Shown here piece after piece: positions 17,739 through 25,578 of a stretch of 64,000 nucleotides of DNA. Numbering within the stretch: the first letter of the stretch is position 1; each line of letters starts with the position of its first letter. The notes under the pieces were generated by a model, which was not told the origin of the DNA, did not search any database, and was given only the letters and a program-made list of their open reading frames with translations. Source of the stretch: Virgibacillus aidingensis (GTDB taxonomy: Bacteria; Bacillota; Bacilli; Bacillales; Amphibacillaceae); contig NZ_WIXN01000003.1 in NCBI RefSeq assembly GCF_010994035.1, positions 124,001 through 188,000 of the forward strand. The letters are read 5' to 3'. A program made the translations under genes and the position numbers.

Positions 17739-18572
17739 ATGGAACAAAGAAGACATTTAATTGCGCTTGATCTGGACGGTACACTTTTAACGGATATGAA
17801 ACTGATCAGCGATCGTACAAAAGAAACCATATTAACTGCCATGGAGCTGGGCCATATCGTGGTGATTGCTACAGGGAGACCGCATCGAGCCAGTATTGAA
17901 TTTTATGAGGCGCTCGGTTTAAATACCCCGATGGTTAATTTTAACGGGGCGTTAATCCATCACCCGAGAGATAATAAATGGGATGCTCTTCACAATCCGA
18001 TGCCTATGGAAACCGCACACCAGATTATTGATGCATGCTATGATTTGAATGTAAATAATATTCTGGCTGAAGTCATGGATCAAGTTTACCTGGATCAATA
18101 TAATCCGCAAATCATGGAAATTTTTCAATCCATGCCGGACCACTCGCCATTTAGGATCGGCAACGTAAAAAATAACTTGTCCGAAGACCCGACTTCTGTC
18201 CTGATTTACCCAAGAGAAGATCATATCAATGAGCTGCGAAACCATTTGGACAATTTCCACGCCGAACTGATAGAGCACCGGAAATGGGGGGCGCCTTGGA
18301 ATATCATTGAAATAGTAAAAAAAGGCATGAACAAAGCGGTTGGATTGCATAAAATTGCTAAGTATTTTGATATCCCAAAAGAGCGGATTATTGCCTTTGG
18401 AGATGAAGACAATGACCTGGAAATGATTGATTATGCCGGAGTAGGAGTGGCTATGGGAAATGCCATAGATGAACTTAAATCAGTTGCTAAACATATCACA
18501 GGCACCAATGAAGAAGATGGCGTCGGAAATTTTCTTGAGCGTTATTTAAAACTTAAAGCGAGGTCATTGTAG
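17739..18572 (+). CDS. yitU: HAD-superfamily Cof-type phosphatase YitU
   Basis: 277 residues. HAD motif I is LIALDLDGTLL (nucleophile Asp and general acid Asp), motif II is IATGRP, and motif III/IV is the Lys in KGMNK with GDEDNDLEMI. The C2B cap between motifs II and III marks the Cof subfamily, which dephosphorylates sugar phosphates or flavin precursors such as FMN-related compounds; the actual substrate is not readable. The start MEQRRHLIALD follows AGAGG; an upstream in-frame ATG at 17718 is less well placed. Divergent from yitV. Confidence 0.92.
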   Translation: MEQRRHLIALDLDGTLLTDMKLISDRTKETILTAMELGHIVVIATGRPHRASIEFYEALGLNTPMVNFNGALIHHPRDNKWDALHNPMPMETAHQIIDACYDLNVNNILAEVMDQVYLDQYNPQIMEIFQSMPDHSPFRIGNVKNNLSEDPTSVLIYPREDHINELRNHLDNFHAELIEHRKWGAPWNIIEIVKKGMNKAVGLHKIAKYFDIPKERIIAFGDEDNDLEMIDYAGVGVAMGNAIDELKSVAKHITGTNEEDGVGNFLERYLKLKARSL

Positions 18573-18717
18573 GCCCATTTAACAGTATTTCCCTTTGTAT
18601 TTTCGCCGTGTAAACTCAGCATTTATAGAAATGCCGCTGCTGACTTGCCACCGGATGAAAACAATTTTATCTGCCAATTATTACTTGCTATAGAAAAACA
18701 CCTGCCATTCATACTAT

Positions 18718-18748
18718 AAGTGAACGCAATATATGCGTTCACTTTTTT
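18718..18748 (+). terminator. Terminator downstream of yitU
   Basis: AAGTGAACGCA (18718-18728) pairs perfectly with TGCGTTCACTT (18734-18744), followed by T4-6. It lies 145 nt past the yitU stop. Confidence 0.8.
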
Positions 18749-18840
18749 CACGGACAGGTAATTGTCCGTTTGCAGTCATGCTGTTTTGCTGCAGCCCTGA
18801 GCTTAAGATTTGTTTCAGTCCTTGTGAAGGAGGAATCATC

Positions 18841-18990
18841 GTGGGAAAAAAGAGTAAGTCGAAACGATTTAGTCAACAGAGCGCTGATTCTATCAAAAAA
18901 CATGATGAGCGGTTTCCTTACAGGTCAAGCTTTTCTGAAGCTGAACGTAAACATGAGGAAGCAGATCACCATACTGTAGGAGGGTTTTAA
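18841..18990 (+). CDS. Small basic/hydrophilic protein, 49 residues
   Basis: Starts with GTG six bases after a near-perfect AAGGAGGAATC. The product MGKKSKSKRFSQQSAD... is highly charged, with no hydrophobic segment, ending EEADHHTVGGF. Its size and composition recall small acid-soluble-like or sporulation proteins of Bacilli (for example the SspO/YfhD style), but I cannot match it to one. It is followed two bases later by a DUF3813-like gene with which it is surely co-transcribed. Confidence 0.6.
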   Translation: MGKKSKSKRFSQQSADSIKKHDERFPYRSSFSEAERKHEEADHHTVGGF

Positions 18991-18991
18991 G

Positions 18992-19198
18992 TTGGAAAAC
19001 AATAATAATAACCTATTTCAACAGGCCAAAAATGCTGTCACAAACTTCATGAATAACCAAAACAACCAAGCAAACGCTCAGGACAAACAGGCTGTTCAAA
19101 ATGCCATTCAGTCAGCCTATAATCAGGCGACACCTGAAGAAAAACAGCAATTGCAGCAGCTGGAAAACCAATTGAGACAGCATAACGAAATGCAATAA
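18992..19198 (+). CDS. YitR-like DUF3813 protein
   Basis: 68 residues, Asn/Gln-rich. NLFQQAKNAVTNFMNNQNNQ and ATPEEKQQLQQLENQLRQH predict two amphipathic helices in a hairpin. The core (LFQQAKxAV, then QSAYNQATPEEKxQLQQ) resembles DUF3813, and yitR lies in the yit cluster of B. subtilis. The start is TTG, eight bases after AGGAGGG; no ATG is available. No enzyme motif. Terminator 80 bases downstream. Confidence 0.7.
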   Translation: MENNNNNLFQQAKNAVTNFMNNQNNQANAQDKQAVQNAIQSAYNQATPEEKQQLQQLENQLRQHNEMQ

Positions 19199-19273
19199 CC
19201 TCTGCAAACCCGGTGTAAATGTAATTTCCACTTCATTTGTTGATGAAACGGATTTACTATGGTACACAAGGGT

Positions 19274-19310
19274 GGGAACTGCCTCCTTTTTTAGGGGGCA
19301 GTCCTTTTTC
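19274..19310 (+). terminator. Terminator after the DUF3813 gene
   Basis: GGAACTGCCTCC pairs with GGGGGCAGTCC around a T6 loop, followed by T5. Confidence 0.8.
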
Positions 19311-19403
19311 CATTCCAACCTCTTCGCCTATGCATTTAATCTCTTTTTAAATGATGCTTTTTCTGCTAATATAAGGATGAGTAGACATAAGGAGGTTTTA
19401 TTA

Positions 19404-19667
19404 ATGGGAATTCGTGCTGAAGCGACACCAAACCCGAATGCAATTAAATTCACTACGGATAAACTTATTTTTGAAGGTACCAGCAGCATCTCTGTAATGC
19501 CAGGTGATAAAAGTGAACATGAAATTTTAAATGACCTGATGGAGCTGGAGGGAGTGGACAACGTTTTCGGTTACCAAAATTTTATTACGGTAAATAAGCA
19601 GTTTGATGCAGAATGGGACGAAGTGACACCTAAAGTGGAAGAAGTATTTGAAAAACACGGATATTAA
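19404..19667 (+). CDS. NifU N-terminal-domain (Nfu_N) protein
   Basis: 87 residues: EATPNPNAIKFTTDKLI, then a strand-rich middle and VFGYQNFITVNKQFDAEWDEV. This is the Nfu N-terminal domain as a stand-alone protein; it lacks the C-terminal CxxC Fe-S scaffold domain, so it should not itself hold a cluster by that site. AAGGAGGT seven bases before the ATG sets the start; the open frame extends 132 bases further upstream without a site. A terminator follows. Confidence 0.88.
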   Translation: MGIRAEATPNPNAIKFTTDKLIFEGTSSISVMPGDKSEHEILNDLMELEGVDNVFGYQNFITVNKQFDAEWDEVTPKVEEVFEKHGY

Positions 19668-19723
19668 TCTACATAGAAAGCAGGCAGAACCGGTGCAGTT
19701 TCGTCTGCTGACATGCACAATGG

Positions 19724-19757
19724 AGAGGCACTTGTGTAAGCAGGTGCCTCTTTTTTA
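19724..19757 (+). terminator. Terminator after the Nfu_N gene
   Basis: GAGGCAC (19725-19731) pairs with GTGCCTC (19744-19750), followed by T6. Confidence 0.85.
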
Positions 19758-19875
19758 TTAACAGAGCAGATTTTAATAAGGTTTGAAGACAGCTTTATAT
19801 CAACACCAACAATAGTAAAAAGTGATATGAAATTGATTCTTCCTGGAAGACATCATTAATTATTTTTGGGCAATG

Positions 19876-19929
19876 AAAAAACTAAACCATAAAGCAAGAT
19901 ACTTTCTTTCGCTTGCCGGTTTAGTTTTT
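19876..19929 (-). terminator. Terminator of the yitT-lipoprotein unit
   Basis: On the minus strand AAAAACTAAACC pairs with GGTTTAGTTTTTT; a secondary GCAAG/CTTGC pairing lies inside. Confidence 0.8.
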
Positions 19930-19947
19930 AAAACCTGACTATTCCTT

Positions 19948-20346
19948 TTATAAATCAATCGGGATATAGTTTGGATTTACCATTTCCCCTTCACTATTTT
20001 TTCCGTATAACAAAATAATTGGCGGCTCTTCGTTGTTATTAGAATATTTTTCTGATAAGTCCAGCATTATTTCAAATTCCCTCCAGTCAGTCTGCGCTTC
20101 TTCCAGGGATACGCGCGCTTCTTCCAAAATCACATTCCCCGCCTCTTCCACCCTGTAATAAAATTCATTAGAATCTGTGCTTGCCTGCCCAGTTACATTA
20201 ACTTCCAAATCTTCCGTCTGTACATCTATATTCCGAAAATCAACGCCTGCTTCATCCTGTTCAGCATCATTTTCATCAACTGATTCCTCTGTATTTCCGC
20301 AAGCTGCCAAGAACAAGATGGCTATAATCAGCAAAATAAATCTCAT
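19948..20346 (-). CDS. Lipoprotein, possible Gmad2/immunoglobulin-like domain
   Basis: 132 residues. Signal peptide MRFILLIIAILFLAAC with lipobox LAAC (Cys16), then an acidic linker and a beta-rich domain (DLEVNVTGQASTDSNEFYYRV ... EFEIMLDLSEKY ... PIILLYGKNSEGEMV). The V-x-G-x-A ... F-x-Y-R pattern recalls the Gmad2 immunoglobulin-like domain of spore germination-related proteins; that is a weak match. AAGGAG precedes the ATG. It starts 15 bases after yitT ends, so it is the second gene of that transcript. Confidence 0.7.
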   Translation of the reverse strand: MRFILLIIAILFLAACGNTEESVDENDAEQDEAGVDFRNIDVQTEDLEVNVTGQASTDSNEFYYRVEEAGNVILEEARVSLEEAQTDWREFEIMLDLSEKYSNNNEEPPIILLYGKNSEGEMVNPNYIPIDL

Positions 20347-20360
20347 TTTGTTACTCTCCT

Positions 20361-21203
20361 TTAATCTCTTCTGAAAAATCCAAATATCCCTGTTGTTTGT
20401 ACTATATTTGTAAATGCCTGTGGATCAATTTCACTGACGATACGTTCCAAATCATATAACTCATATCGGGTTATTACAAGGTACAGCATATGTTTATCTG
20501 ATTTCGTATAAGCGCCTCTTGCCGGCAAAATGGTAATACCCCGGACCATTGTCCCGTGGATCGCTTTTTGCAATTCGTCCGCTTTATGCGTAATAATCAT
20601 TGCAGTCACCTTTTCATGACGTGTATGAATCGCATCAATAACACGTGTAGTTACATATAATGTAAGCAGTGTGTACAAGGCATTCTCCGGCTCATACAGG
20701 ATCCCCGCCAACGCAATGATAATGGAATTTAAAATCATAAAATAAGTTCCAATCGGTTTGTCCTTCATCCGGGACAATATCATTGCCACAATATCCATGC
20801 CACCTGTAGAAGCCCCAACTTTCAGCGTCAGCCCGACACCGATTCCTCCTATCACACCGCCGAAAACTGCGTTAAGTATAATATCCTCTGATAGAACAAT
20901 AATTGGCAGCAATTCCAGGAAAAATGTAGTGAACATAACAGAAACAACACTGTATACAGTAAAGCCCTTGCCCACCTTAAACCAGCCGAGAATGGCAACA
21001 GGTATGTTAAATAAAGCAAGCAGGATCCCTGTGCTAATACCAATCCCTACAAAGTCATGGAAAAAACTTGATGTCAGCTGGGCAAACCCGGTAAAGCCAC
21101 TTGCATATACATTTGCACCTATGAGGAAAAAATTTAGTGATATGGCATTTAAGAATGCCCCAAACATAACACCAACAATACGTTTTGCCTCGATTAGAAA
21201 CAT
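20361..21203 (-). CDS. yitT: YitT-family membrane protein (DUF2179)
   Basis: 280 residues. Five to six TM helices in the first 170 residues (for example FGAFLNAISLNFFLIGANVYA and FGGVIGGIGVGLTLKVGAS) are followed by the cytosolic DUF2179 domain (VTAMIITHKADELQKAIH ... GITILPARGAYTKSDKHMLYLVITRYEL). YitT proteins are widespread in Firmicutes and of unknown transport function. AAGGAGG precedes the ATG. The position next to yitS is as in B. subtilis, but here yitS is divergent. Confidence 0.92.
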   Translation of the reverse strand: MFLIEAKRIVGVMFGAFLNAISLNFFLIGANVYASGFTGFAQLTSSFFHDFVGIGISTGILLALFNIPVAILGWFKVGKGFTVYSVVSVMFTTFFLELLPIIVLSEDIILNAVFGGVIGGIGVGLTLKVGASTGGMDIVAMILSRMKDKPIGTYFMILNSIIIALAGILYEPENALYTLLTLYVTTRVIDAIHTRHEKVTAMIITHKADELQKAIHGTMVRGITILPARGAYTKSDKHMLYLVITRYELYDLERIVSEIDPQAFTNIVQTTGIFGFFRRD

Positions 21204-21684
21204 ATTTTACCTCCTTCCAAAATTATTCTCCCATAGACCAACATATAAAGATTCATATCTCAAGTTTTCACTATTTTTGTTTAAAACAAACCTGCGCAAT
21301 CGTTTCCGTATCAACCAAAAACAAATGATTTCTTTTACCTTATTAAAAAATTGGTTTATCACGAAAGGGGTTCCTGAAAGTACATTTCGCCGGGTTAAAA
21401 ATGATAAACTTTCCCAGTGTATACCTTCAGCCAGTGGATGTTGCCGAAAACCTTAACAGCAGCCTTGGTCTTACCGTTTTCCCAGACGGTCTTATATTTT
21501 TTGGAATACAAAGCTCAGCCCAGTGAAAAATTCACTTTCTAACTGTGGCATACCACTTTCAGGCTTTTACTGCCCACTTATGCAAATACTTTTAAAACTG
21601 CAAAATAATCATGCAATATGCTTTGACTATATTTGCAGCAAGCTTTAAACTTAAAGAAATATATAATAAAGAAGGTGAGAAAAA
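21204..21684. other. Intergenic region between divergent yitT and yitS
   Basis: 480 bases. A putative yitS promoter must lie here, but I could not choose one convincingly. No repeat, riboswitch signature or credible small gene was seen. Confidence 0.4.
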
Positions 21685-22542
21685 GTGACGGTAAAAATAA
21701 TGGCAGATTCAGCTTGTGATTTATCAACTACACATTATAACGAAAATGATATTGAAATGATACCATTAACTGTTCACCTGGATGATAAAGATTACAAAGA
21801 CGCTATCGATATCGATCCGAAAACTGTTTATGATGAAATGAGGAAAGGCGCAATGACGAAAACCTCCCAGGTATCACCGCAAACATTTAAAACAGTTTTC
21901 ACTTCCTATGCCAGGGAAAACAAGCCATTTATTTATCTGGCCTTTTCCTCTGAATTATCAGGTACATATCAGACAGCAAAAATGATGGAACAGGAAGTAA
22001 AAGAAGAATTTCCGGATGCTGATTTTCAAGTAATCGACACGAAATGTGCATCGATTGGATATGGACTTGTCGTCCTCCATGCAGCAGAAATGGCGAAAAA
22101 CGGAGCGACGCTTGAGGAAATAGCAGCTTCAGGCACTAATCATGCCAAAAAAATGGAACATGTATTTACGGTTGATGATCTGGAATACCTAAAACGCGGC
22201 GGACGAGTAAGCAAAACGCAGGCATTTGTAGGCTCTCTTCTCAAAATCAAACCGCTTTTGCATGTGGAAGATGGAAAGCTTATTCCGCTTGAGAAAATTA
22301 GGGGTTCTAAAAAAGTTCTGTCAAGAATGGTGGAGTTAATGGAAGAAAGAGGAACAGACTTTACTAATCAGACAATTGGAATCAGTCATGCTGATGACCT
22401 GAAAAGAGCAGAACAATTGGCAGGGATGATTAAAGAAAAATTCGGAGCAAATGACATTCTGATAGAAATGATCGGCTCCGTGATCGGAGCCCATGTTGGA
22501 CCCGGAACCCTTTCTGTATTTTTCTTGAATAAAACAGAATAA
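21685..22542 (+). CDS. yitS: DegV-family fatty-acid-binding protein YitS
   Basis: 285 residues. DegV family: N-terminal KIMADSACDLS, then the fatty acid carboxylate-binding SQVSPQTFKTVF and LAFSSELSGTYQTAK, and the C-terminal IGSVIGAHVGPGTLSVFFL. In Gram-positive bacteria such proteins (FakB) bind a fatty acid and present it to the kinase FakA for phosphorylation. Translation starts at GTG (no ATG upstream), eight bases after GAAGGTGAG. A terminator follows 85 bases after the stop. Confidence 0.93.
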   Translation: MTVKIMADSACDLSTTHYNENDIEMIPLTVHLDDKDYKDAIDIDPKTVYDEMRKGAMTKTSQVSPQTFKTVFTSYARENKPFIYLAFSSELSGTYQTAKMMEQEVKEEFPDADFQVIDTKCASIGYGLVVLHAAEMAKNGATLEEIAASGTNHAKKMEHVFTVDDLEYLKRGGRVSKTQAFVGSLLKIKPLLHVEDGKLIPLEKIRGSKKVLSRMVELMEERGTDFTNQTIGISHADDLKRAEQLAGMIKEKFGANDILIEMIGSVIGAHVGPGTLSVFFLNKTE

Positions 22543-22626
22543 ATTCATCTGACGTTATACTGAGCTTTATACGGAAACAAGAAAGAAATATAAACTTATT
22601 ATACCTGCAGCTATGCAGCAATAGAG

Positions 22627-22657
22627 GATCCAGCCGCCATTCAGGCTGGGTCTTTTT
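22627..22657 (+). terminator. Terminator after yitS
   Basis: GATCCAGCC pairs with GGCTGGGTC (one wobble), followed by T5. Confidence 0.85.
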
Positions 22658-22916
22658 ATTTCATGTTGAGAAAGCATAAAAATATAACTAAGAAGTGAAT
22701 TCCAGTAAGTTGAAAATTTTTAGGTATTAAGTATAAGAAAAACTAACCCATTCACTAAAAAACGGGTGCGAGTTATGCTAATGAACAGCTGAAATTGTAC
22801 TTTTTCCGTCATAATTCGTTTGTGATTTATTGATATTCCGCACACAGCATTAAATAAATTTACTTCACAATAGATGATAGTAATATACACACTATCTCAA
22901 AGTGAGTTGATTTGTG
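22658..22916. other. Intergenic stretch, no gene seen
   Basis: About 260 AT-rich bases ahead of the haem-copper-like membrane protein. Unlike the other oxidase-like genes in this window, I found no TGTGA-N6-TCACA-type site here. Confidence 0.4.
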
Positions 22917-24131
22917 ATGCCTAAATATATCATTCATTTTACATTTATCCTTTTTATAATAACTGCTTTATCCGGCGTGTGGATGCGGGCTTATGCATAC
23001 TACCCCGATTTCCCTGTAGAGTATTCCAATATCCTGCATGGTCATTCCCATTTAGCTATCCTGGGCTGGGCTTTTTTGGGAGTATTTGTCATTTTTCTCA
23101 ATAATATCTGGCAGGAATTAAAGCAAAAGAAGCAGGCCATTGCGATTGCAGTTACCCTGTTTGTGGTAACAGTTCTTATGTTTGCTGCTTTTATTTATCA
23201 GGGATACGCACTGTTTTCCATTGTTCTTTCCACTATTCATATTTTTGTAGAGTACTGGGCTGCCATCTTTATTTACCGCAGGATAAAATCGAACTTTTCC
23301 ATTCCAAATACGGCCAAGCTGTTTATCAACGGAGCATTAATTGCATTAATCATTTCTTCATTTGGTCCTTTTGCTATAGCTTATATTTCCGCTTCCGGAA
23401 AGAAAGGAAGCAACTTATATGAAATGGCAATCTATTTTTATTTACATTTTCAATATAATGGCTGGTTACTGTTATTCTTGATAGGTTTATTTATTTTGAT
23501 CCTCCATTTGAAAAAAATCAATTTATTCAATTCGGCGCTGAGAATTGGTTTTTGGCTTTATTTTATTGCCTTATTCCCGGGTTATCTTTTATCCGTTTTA
23601 TGGGTGGAAAACTTAGGGATCACTGCTGATATCATTGCCGGAATTGGCGGGATCGGCCAATGGACAGGTATTATTTATATCCTTTATGCTTATGTAAAAT
23701 CCTATCATCACATTAAAACGATATATTCGAAGCTCACCATGATTTCACTTTCTCTTTCATTTCTGCTGCTATTTTTGAAAAGTACAATGGAAGCAGGATT
23801 GCTTATTCCCCCCCTGCTTCCGCTGATATATGATTCCAGAAGCGTGATTATCGGTTATTTGCATTTTACCTTGCTTGGGTTTGTCAGCATATTTATTCTT
23901 ACCCAGTATTTAATGAAAGATTTATTGAAGAGCACAAAACTAACCATTTACGGCGCAATTATCTTTATCATTGGCTTCCTTCTAAATGAATTATTGTTAT
24001 TTGGCCAGGGTCTAACCGAATGGCTTCAAATTCCGGGACTGCCTTTATATACCGGGGGACTGTTTACAGCAAGCGTTATACTGACATTGGGAATAGGAAC
24101 ATTATGGTTGTCATTTTTCCGGAATAAATAG
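22917..24131 (+). CDS. Orphan haem-copper-oxidase-like polytopic membrane protein
   Basis: 404 residues and about twelve TM helices. Membrane histidines occur in conserved-looking settings: ILHGHSHLAILGW (segment 2), IHIFVEYW, FYLHFQYNGWLLL and GYLHFTLLGFVS. HxHxxxxGW after the first helix is the pattern of cbb3/NorB-like subunit I relatives, and the other His pairs could ligate haem and a metal. The usual Tyr-His crosslink, Cu-A subunit and accessory genes are all absent nearby. It differs from the protein at 12869, though the overall layout is similar. Function unknown. ATG at 22917 is preferred to a GTG one codon earlier. Confidence 0.65.
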   Translation: MPKYIIHFTFILFIITALSGVWMRAYAYYPDFPVEYSNILHGHSHLAILGWAFLGVFVIFLNNIWQELKQKKQAIAIAVTLFVVTVLMFAAFIYQGYALFSIVLSTIHIFVEYWAAIFIYRRIKSNFSIPNTAKLFINGALIALIISSFGPFAIAYISASGKKGSNLYEMAIYFYLHFQYNGWLLLFLIGLFILILHLKKINLFNSALRIGFWLYFIALFPGYLLSVLWVENLGITADIIAGIGGIGQWTGIIYILYAYVKSYHHIKTIYSKLTMISLSLSFLLLFLKSTMEAGLLIPPLLPLIYDSRSVIIGYLHFTLLGFVSIFILTQYLMKDLLKSTKLTIYGAIIFIIGFLLNELLLFGQGLTEWLQIPGLPLYTGGLFTASVILTLGIGTLWLSFFRNK

Positions 24132-24271
24132 CATATCCAATAGTTTTCATTCATAATAATATAGCAGTAAGTGTACCATTCAGCCTGGCCAATTGCCAAG
24201 TGTGTGTACATCCTAATGCAGATAAGCGCTATCCCTTGTTATCTGCAATAATTTATTCAGGGGGGTATATG

Positions 24272-24460
24272 ATGTTGATAAGTGAGTTGGTCCATACCTA
24301 TCAGGATGAATGCAATTATACACCTGCTTCCGTAAATGACCTGTTGGATTATTATCAAAAAAAATATATCCATGGTGAAATTGATATTATCTATTACAGG
24401 GAAATTTATATGTTTTTACGAAAACAAGGTGCTGTCTCTTCACATGAATATGTTTCTTAA
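24272..24460 (+). CDS. YppF-like small protein
   Basis: 62 residues. The core PASVNDLLDYYQKKYIHGEI and IIYYREIYMFLRKQGA match the YppF pattern (NDLLDFA..Y..GEL.I..YR....L...GA). A cytosolic helical hairpin is predicted; function unknown. AGGGGGG precedes two adjacent ATGs (24269 and 24272); the second is better spaced. Confidence 0.75.
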   Translation: MLISELVHTYQDECNYTPASVNDLLDYYQKKYIHGEIDIIYYREIYMFLRKQGAVSSHEYVS

Positions 24461-24482
24461 AAGTAATGTCAATCAATGTTTT

Positions 24483-24518
24483 GCAGTTTTTAACGAGTAA
24501 ACAAAAACTGCTTTTTTT
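24483..24518 (+). terminator. Terminator after the yppF-like gene
   Basis: GCAGTTTTT pairs perfectly with AAAAACTGC, followed by T7. Confidence 0.88.
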
Positions 24519-24605
24519 ATGAAAATCAGCAGTTAAATCCCATGATTGAATTATGTTAATTCCGGGTAGATGGAAGTAAACATAAAACAATAAGGTGGGC
24601 TATAA

Positions 24606-25478
24606 ATGGGTATGGAAATAAACGACGGTAAAAAAACTCCTCCGGCACAAAGTCAGCATAAACAGCCGGGAGTGGAATCCAAAATGGTACCGGAGCCTGC
24701 TGTCATCCGGAACAATTACAGAGGCAGCAGCAAACTGGAAAACAAAACAGCACTCATTACAGGAGGTGACAGCGGCATCGGCAGGGCTGTAAGCGTACAC
24801 TTTGCAAGAGAAGGTGCCGATGTAGCTGTTATATACCTGGATGAACATGAGGATGCAGAAGAAACAAAAAGGCTTGTTGAACTGGAAGGTCAGAAGTGTC
24901 ATTTAATCAGCGGGGATATTGGTAATCAATCCTTTTGTGAGGCAGCTGTAACAGAAACAATCAATAAATTTAAAAAAATTGATATCCTCGTAAATAATGC
25001 TGCTGAACAGCATCCGCAGGACAGCTTTATGGATATTACCAGTGAACAGCTGGAACAAACCTTCCGCACAAACGTGTTCAGTATGTTTTATATTACTAAA
25101 GCTGTACTGCCTAACTTAAAAGAGGGAAGTTCTATCATTAATTCCTCCTCCATCACTGCTTACCAGGGCAGCAAGGATTTAATAGATTATTCTGCAACGA
25201 AAGGAGCTATCGTTTCTTTTACCAGGTCATTATCCGAATCTTTGGCTGAAAAAGGTATCCGAGTTAATGGCGTTGCACCCGGAATGACATGGACTCCCCT
25301 TATTCCTGCTTCTTTCAGCAGGGAAAAAGTGGACGGCTTTGGCGGAAATGCTCCGATGAAAAGACCGGGTCAGCCGCAGGATCTTGCTCCGGCTTATGTA
25401 TATTTGGCATCAGATGATGCCAGCTATGTCAGCGGTCAAACGATTCATGTCAATGGCGGCATCATAGTAGCAGGCTGA
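24606..25478 (+). CDS. Short-chain dehydrogenase/reductase (general-stress YhdF/YhxC type)
   Basis: 290 residues. After a 45-residue hydrophilic extension (PPAQSQHKQPGVESKM) typical of the stress-SDR group comes the Rossmann core: TGGDSGIGRAV, DI in SGDIGN, NNAAEQ, catalytic Ser in NSSSITAYQG and YSATK (Tyr and Lys). The N-terminal extension and EQHPQ after NNAA place it with B. subtilis YhdF/YhxC/YdaD; the substrate is unknown. I looked for a SigB promoter and did not find an acceptable one. AAGGTGG lies upstream of the start. Confidence 0.92.
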   Translation: MGMEINDGKKTPPAQSQHKQPGVESKMVPEPAVIRNNYRGSSKLENKTALITGGDSGIGRAVSVHFAREGADVAVIYLDEHEDAEETKRLVELEGQKCHLISGDIGNQSFCEAAVTETINKFKKIDILVNNAAEQHPQDSFMDITSEQLEQTFRTNVFSMFYITKAVLPNLKEGSSIINSSSITAYQGSKDLIDYSATKGAIVSFTRSLSESLAEKGIRVNGVAPGMTWTPLIPASFSREKVDGFGGNAPMKRPGQPQDLAPAYVYLASDDASYVSGQTIHVNGGIIVAG

Positions 25479-25502
25479 ATAAACGCATCAGCCTGCTTTA
25501 TT
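25469..25502 (+). terminator. Terminator overlapping the SDR stop
   Basis: AGCAGGCTGA (containing the stop codon) pairs perfectly with TCAGCCTGCT, followed by TTATT. Confidence 0.75.
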
Positions 25503-25578
25503 ATTGAATTAACTGCCCAATACTAGAGTCGCCAAGGACTCGGAAGTCTGCACGACCCAATCCGCAGTTAAGCAAAGG

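Noticed and set aside
19269-19310. T-box-like sequence AAGGGTGGGAACTGCC
   Set aside because: It matches only part of the T-box core, has just 65 bases of leader after the previous gene and is explained by the terminator hairpin.
20758-21456. 232-residue plus-strand frame opposite yitT
   Set aside because: It is antisense to a clear membrane protein gene; its low-complexity Ser/Thr/Pro composition is typical of the complement of hydrophobic codons.
24530-24605. SigB promoter for the stress-type SDR gene
   Set aside because: GGGTAG occurs, but no GTTT-like -35 lies at an acceptable distance.
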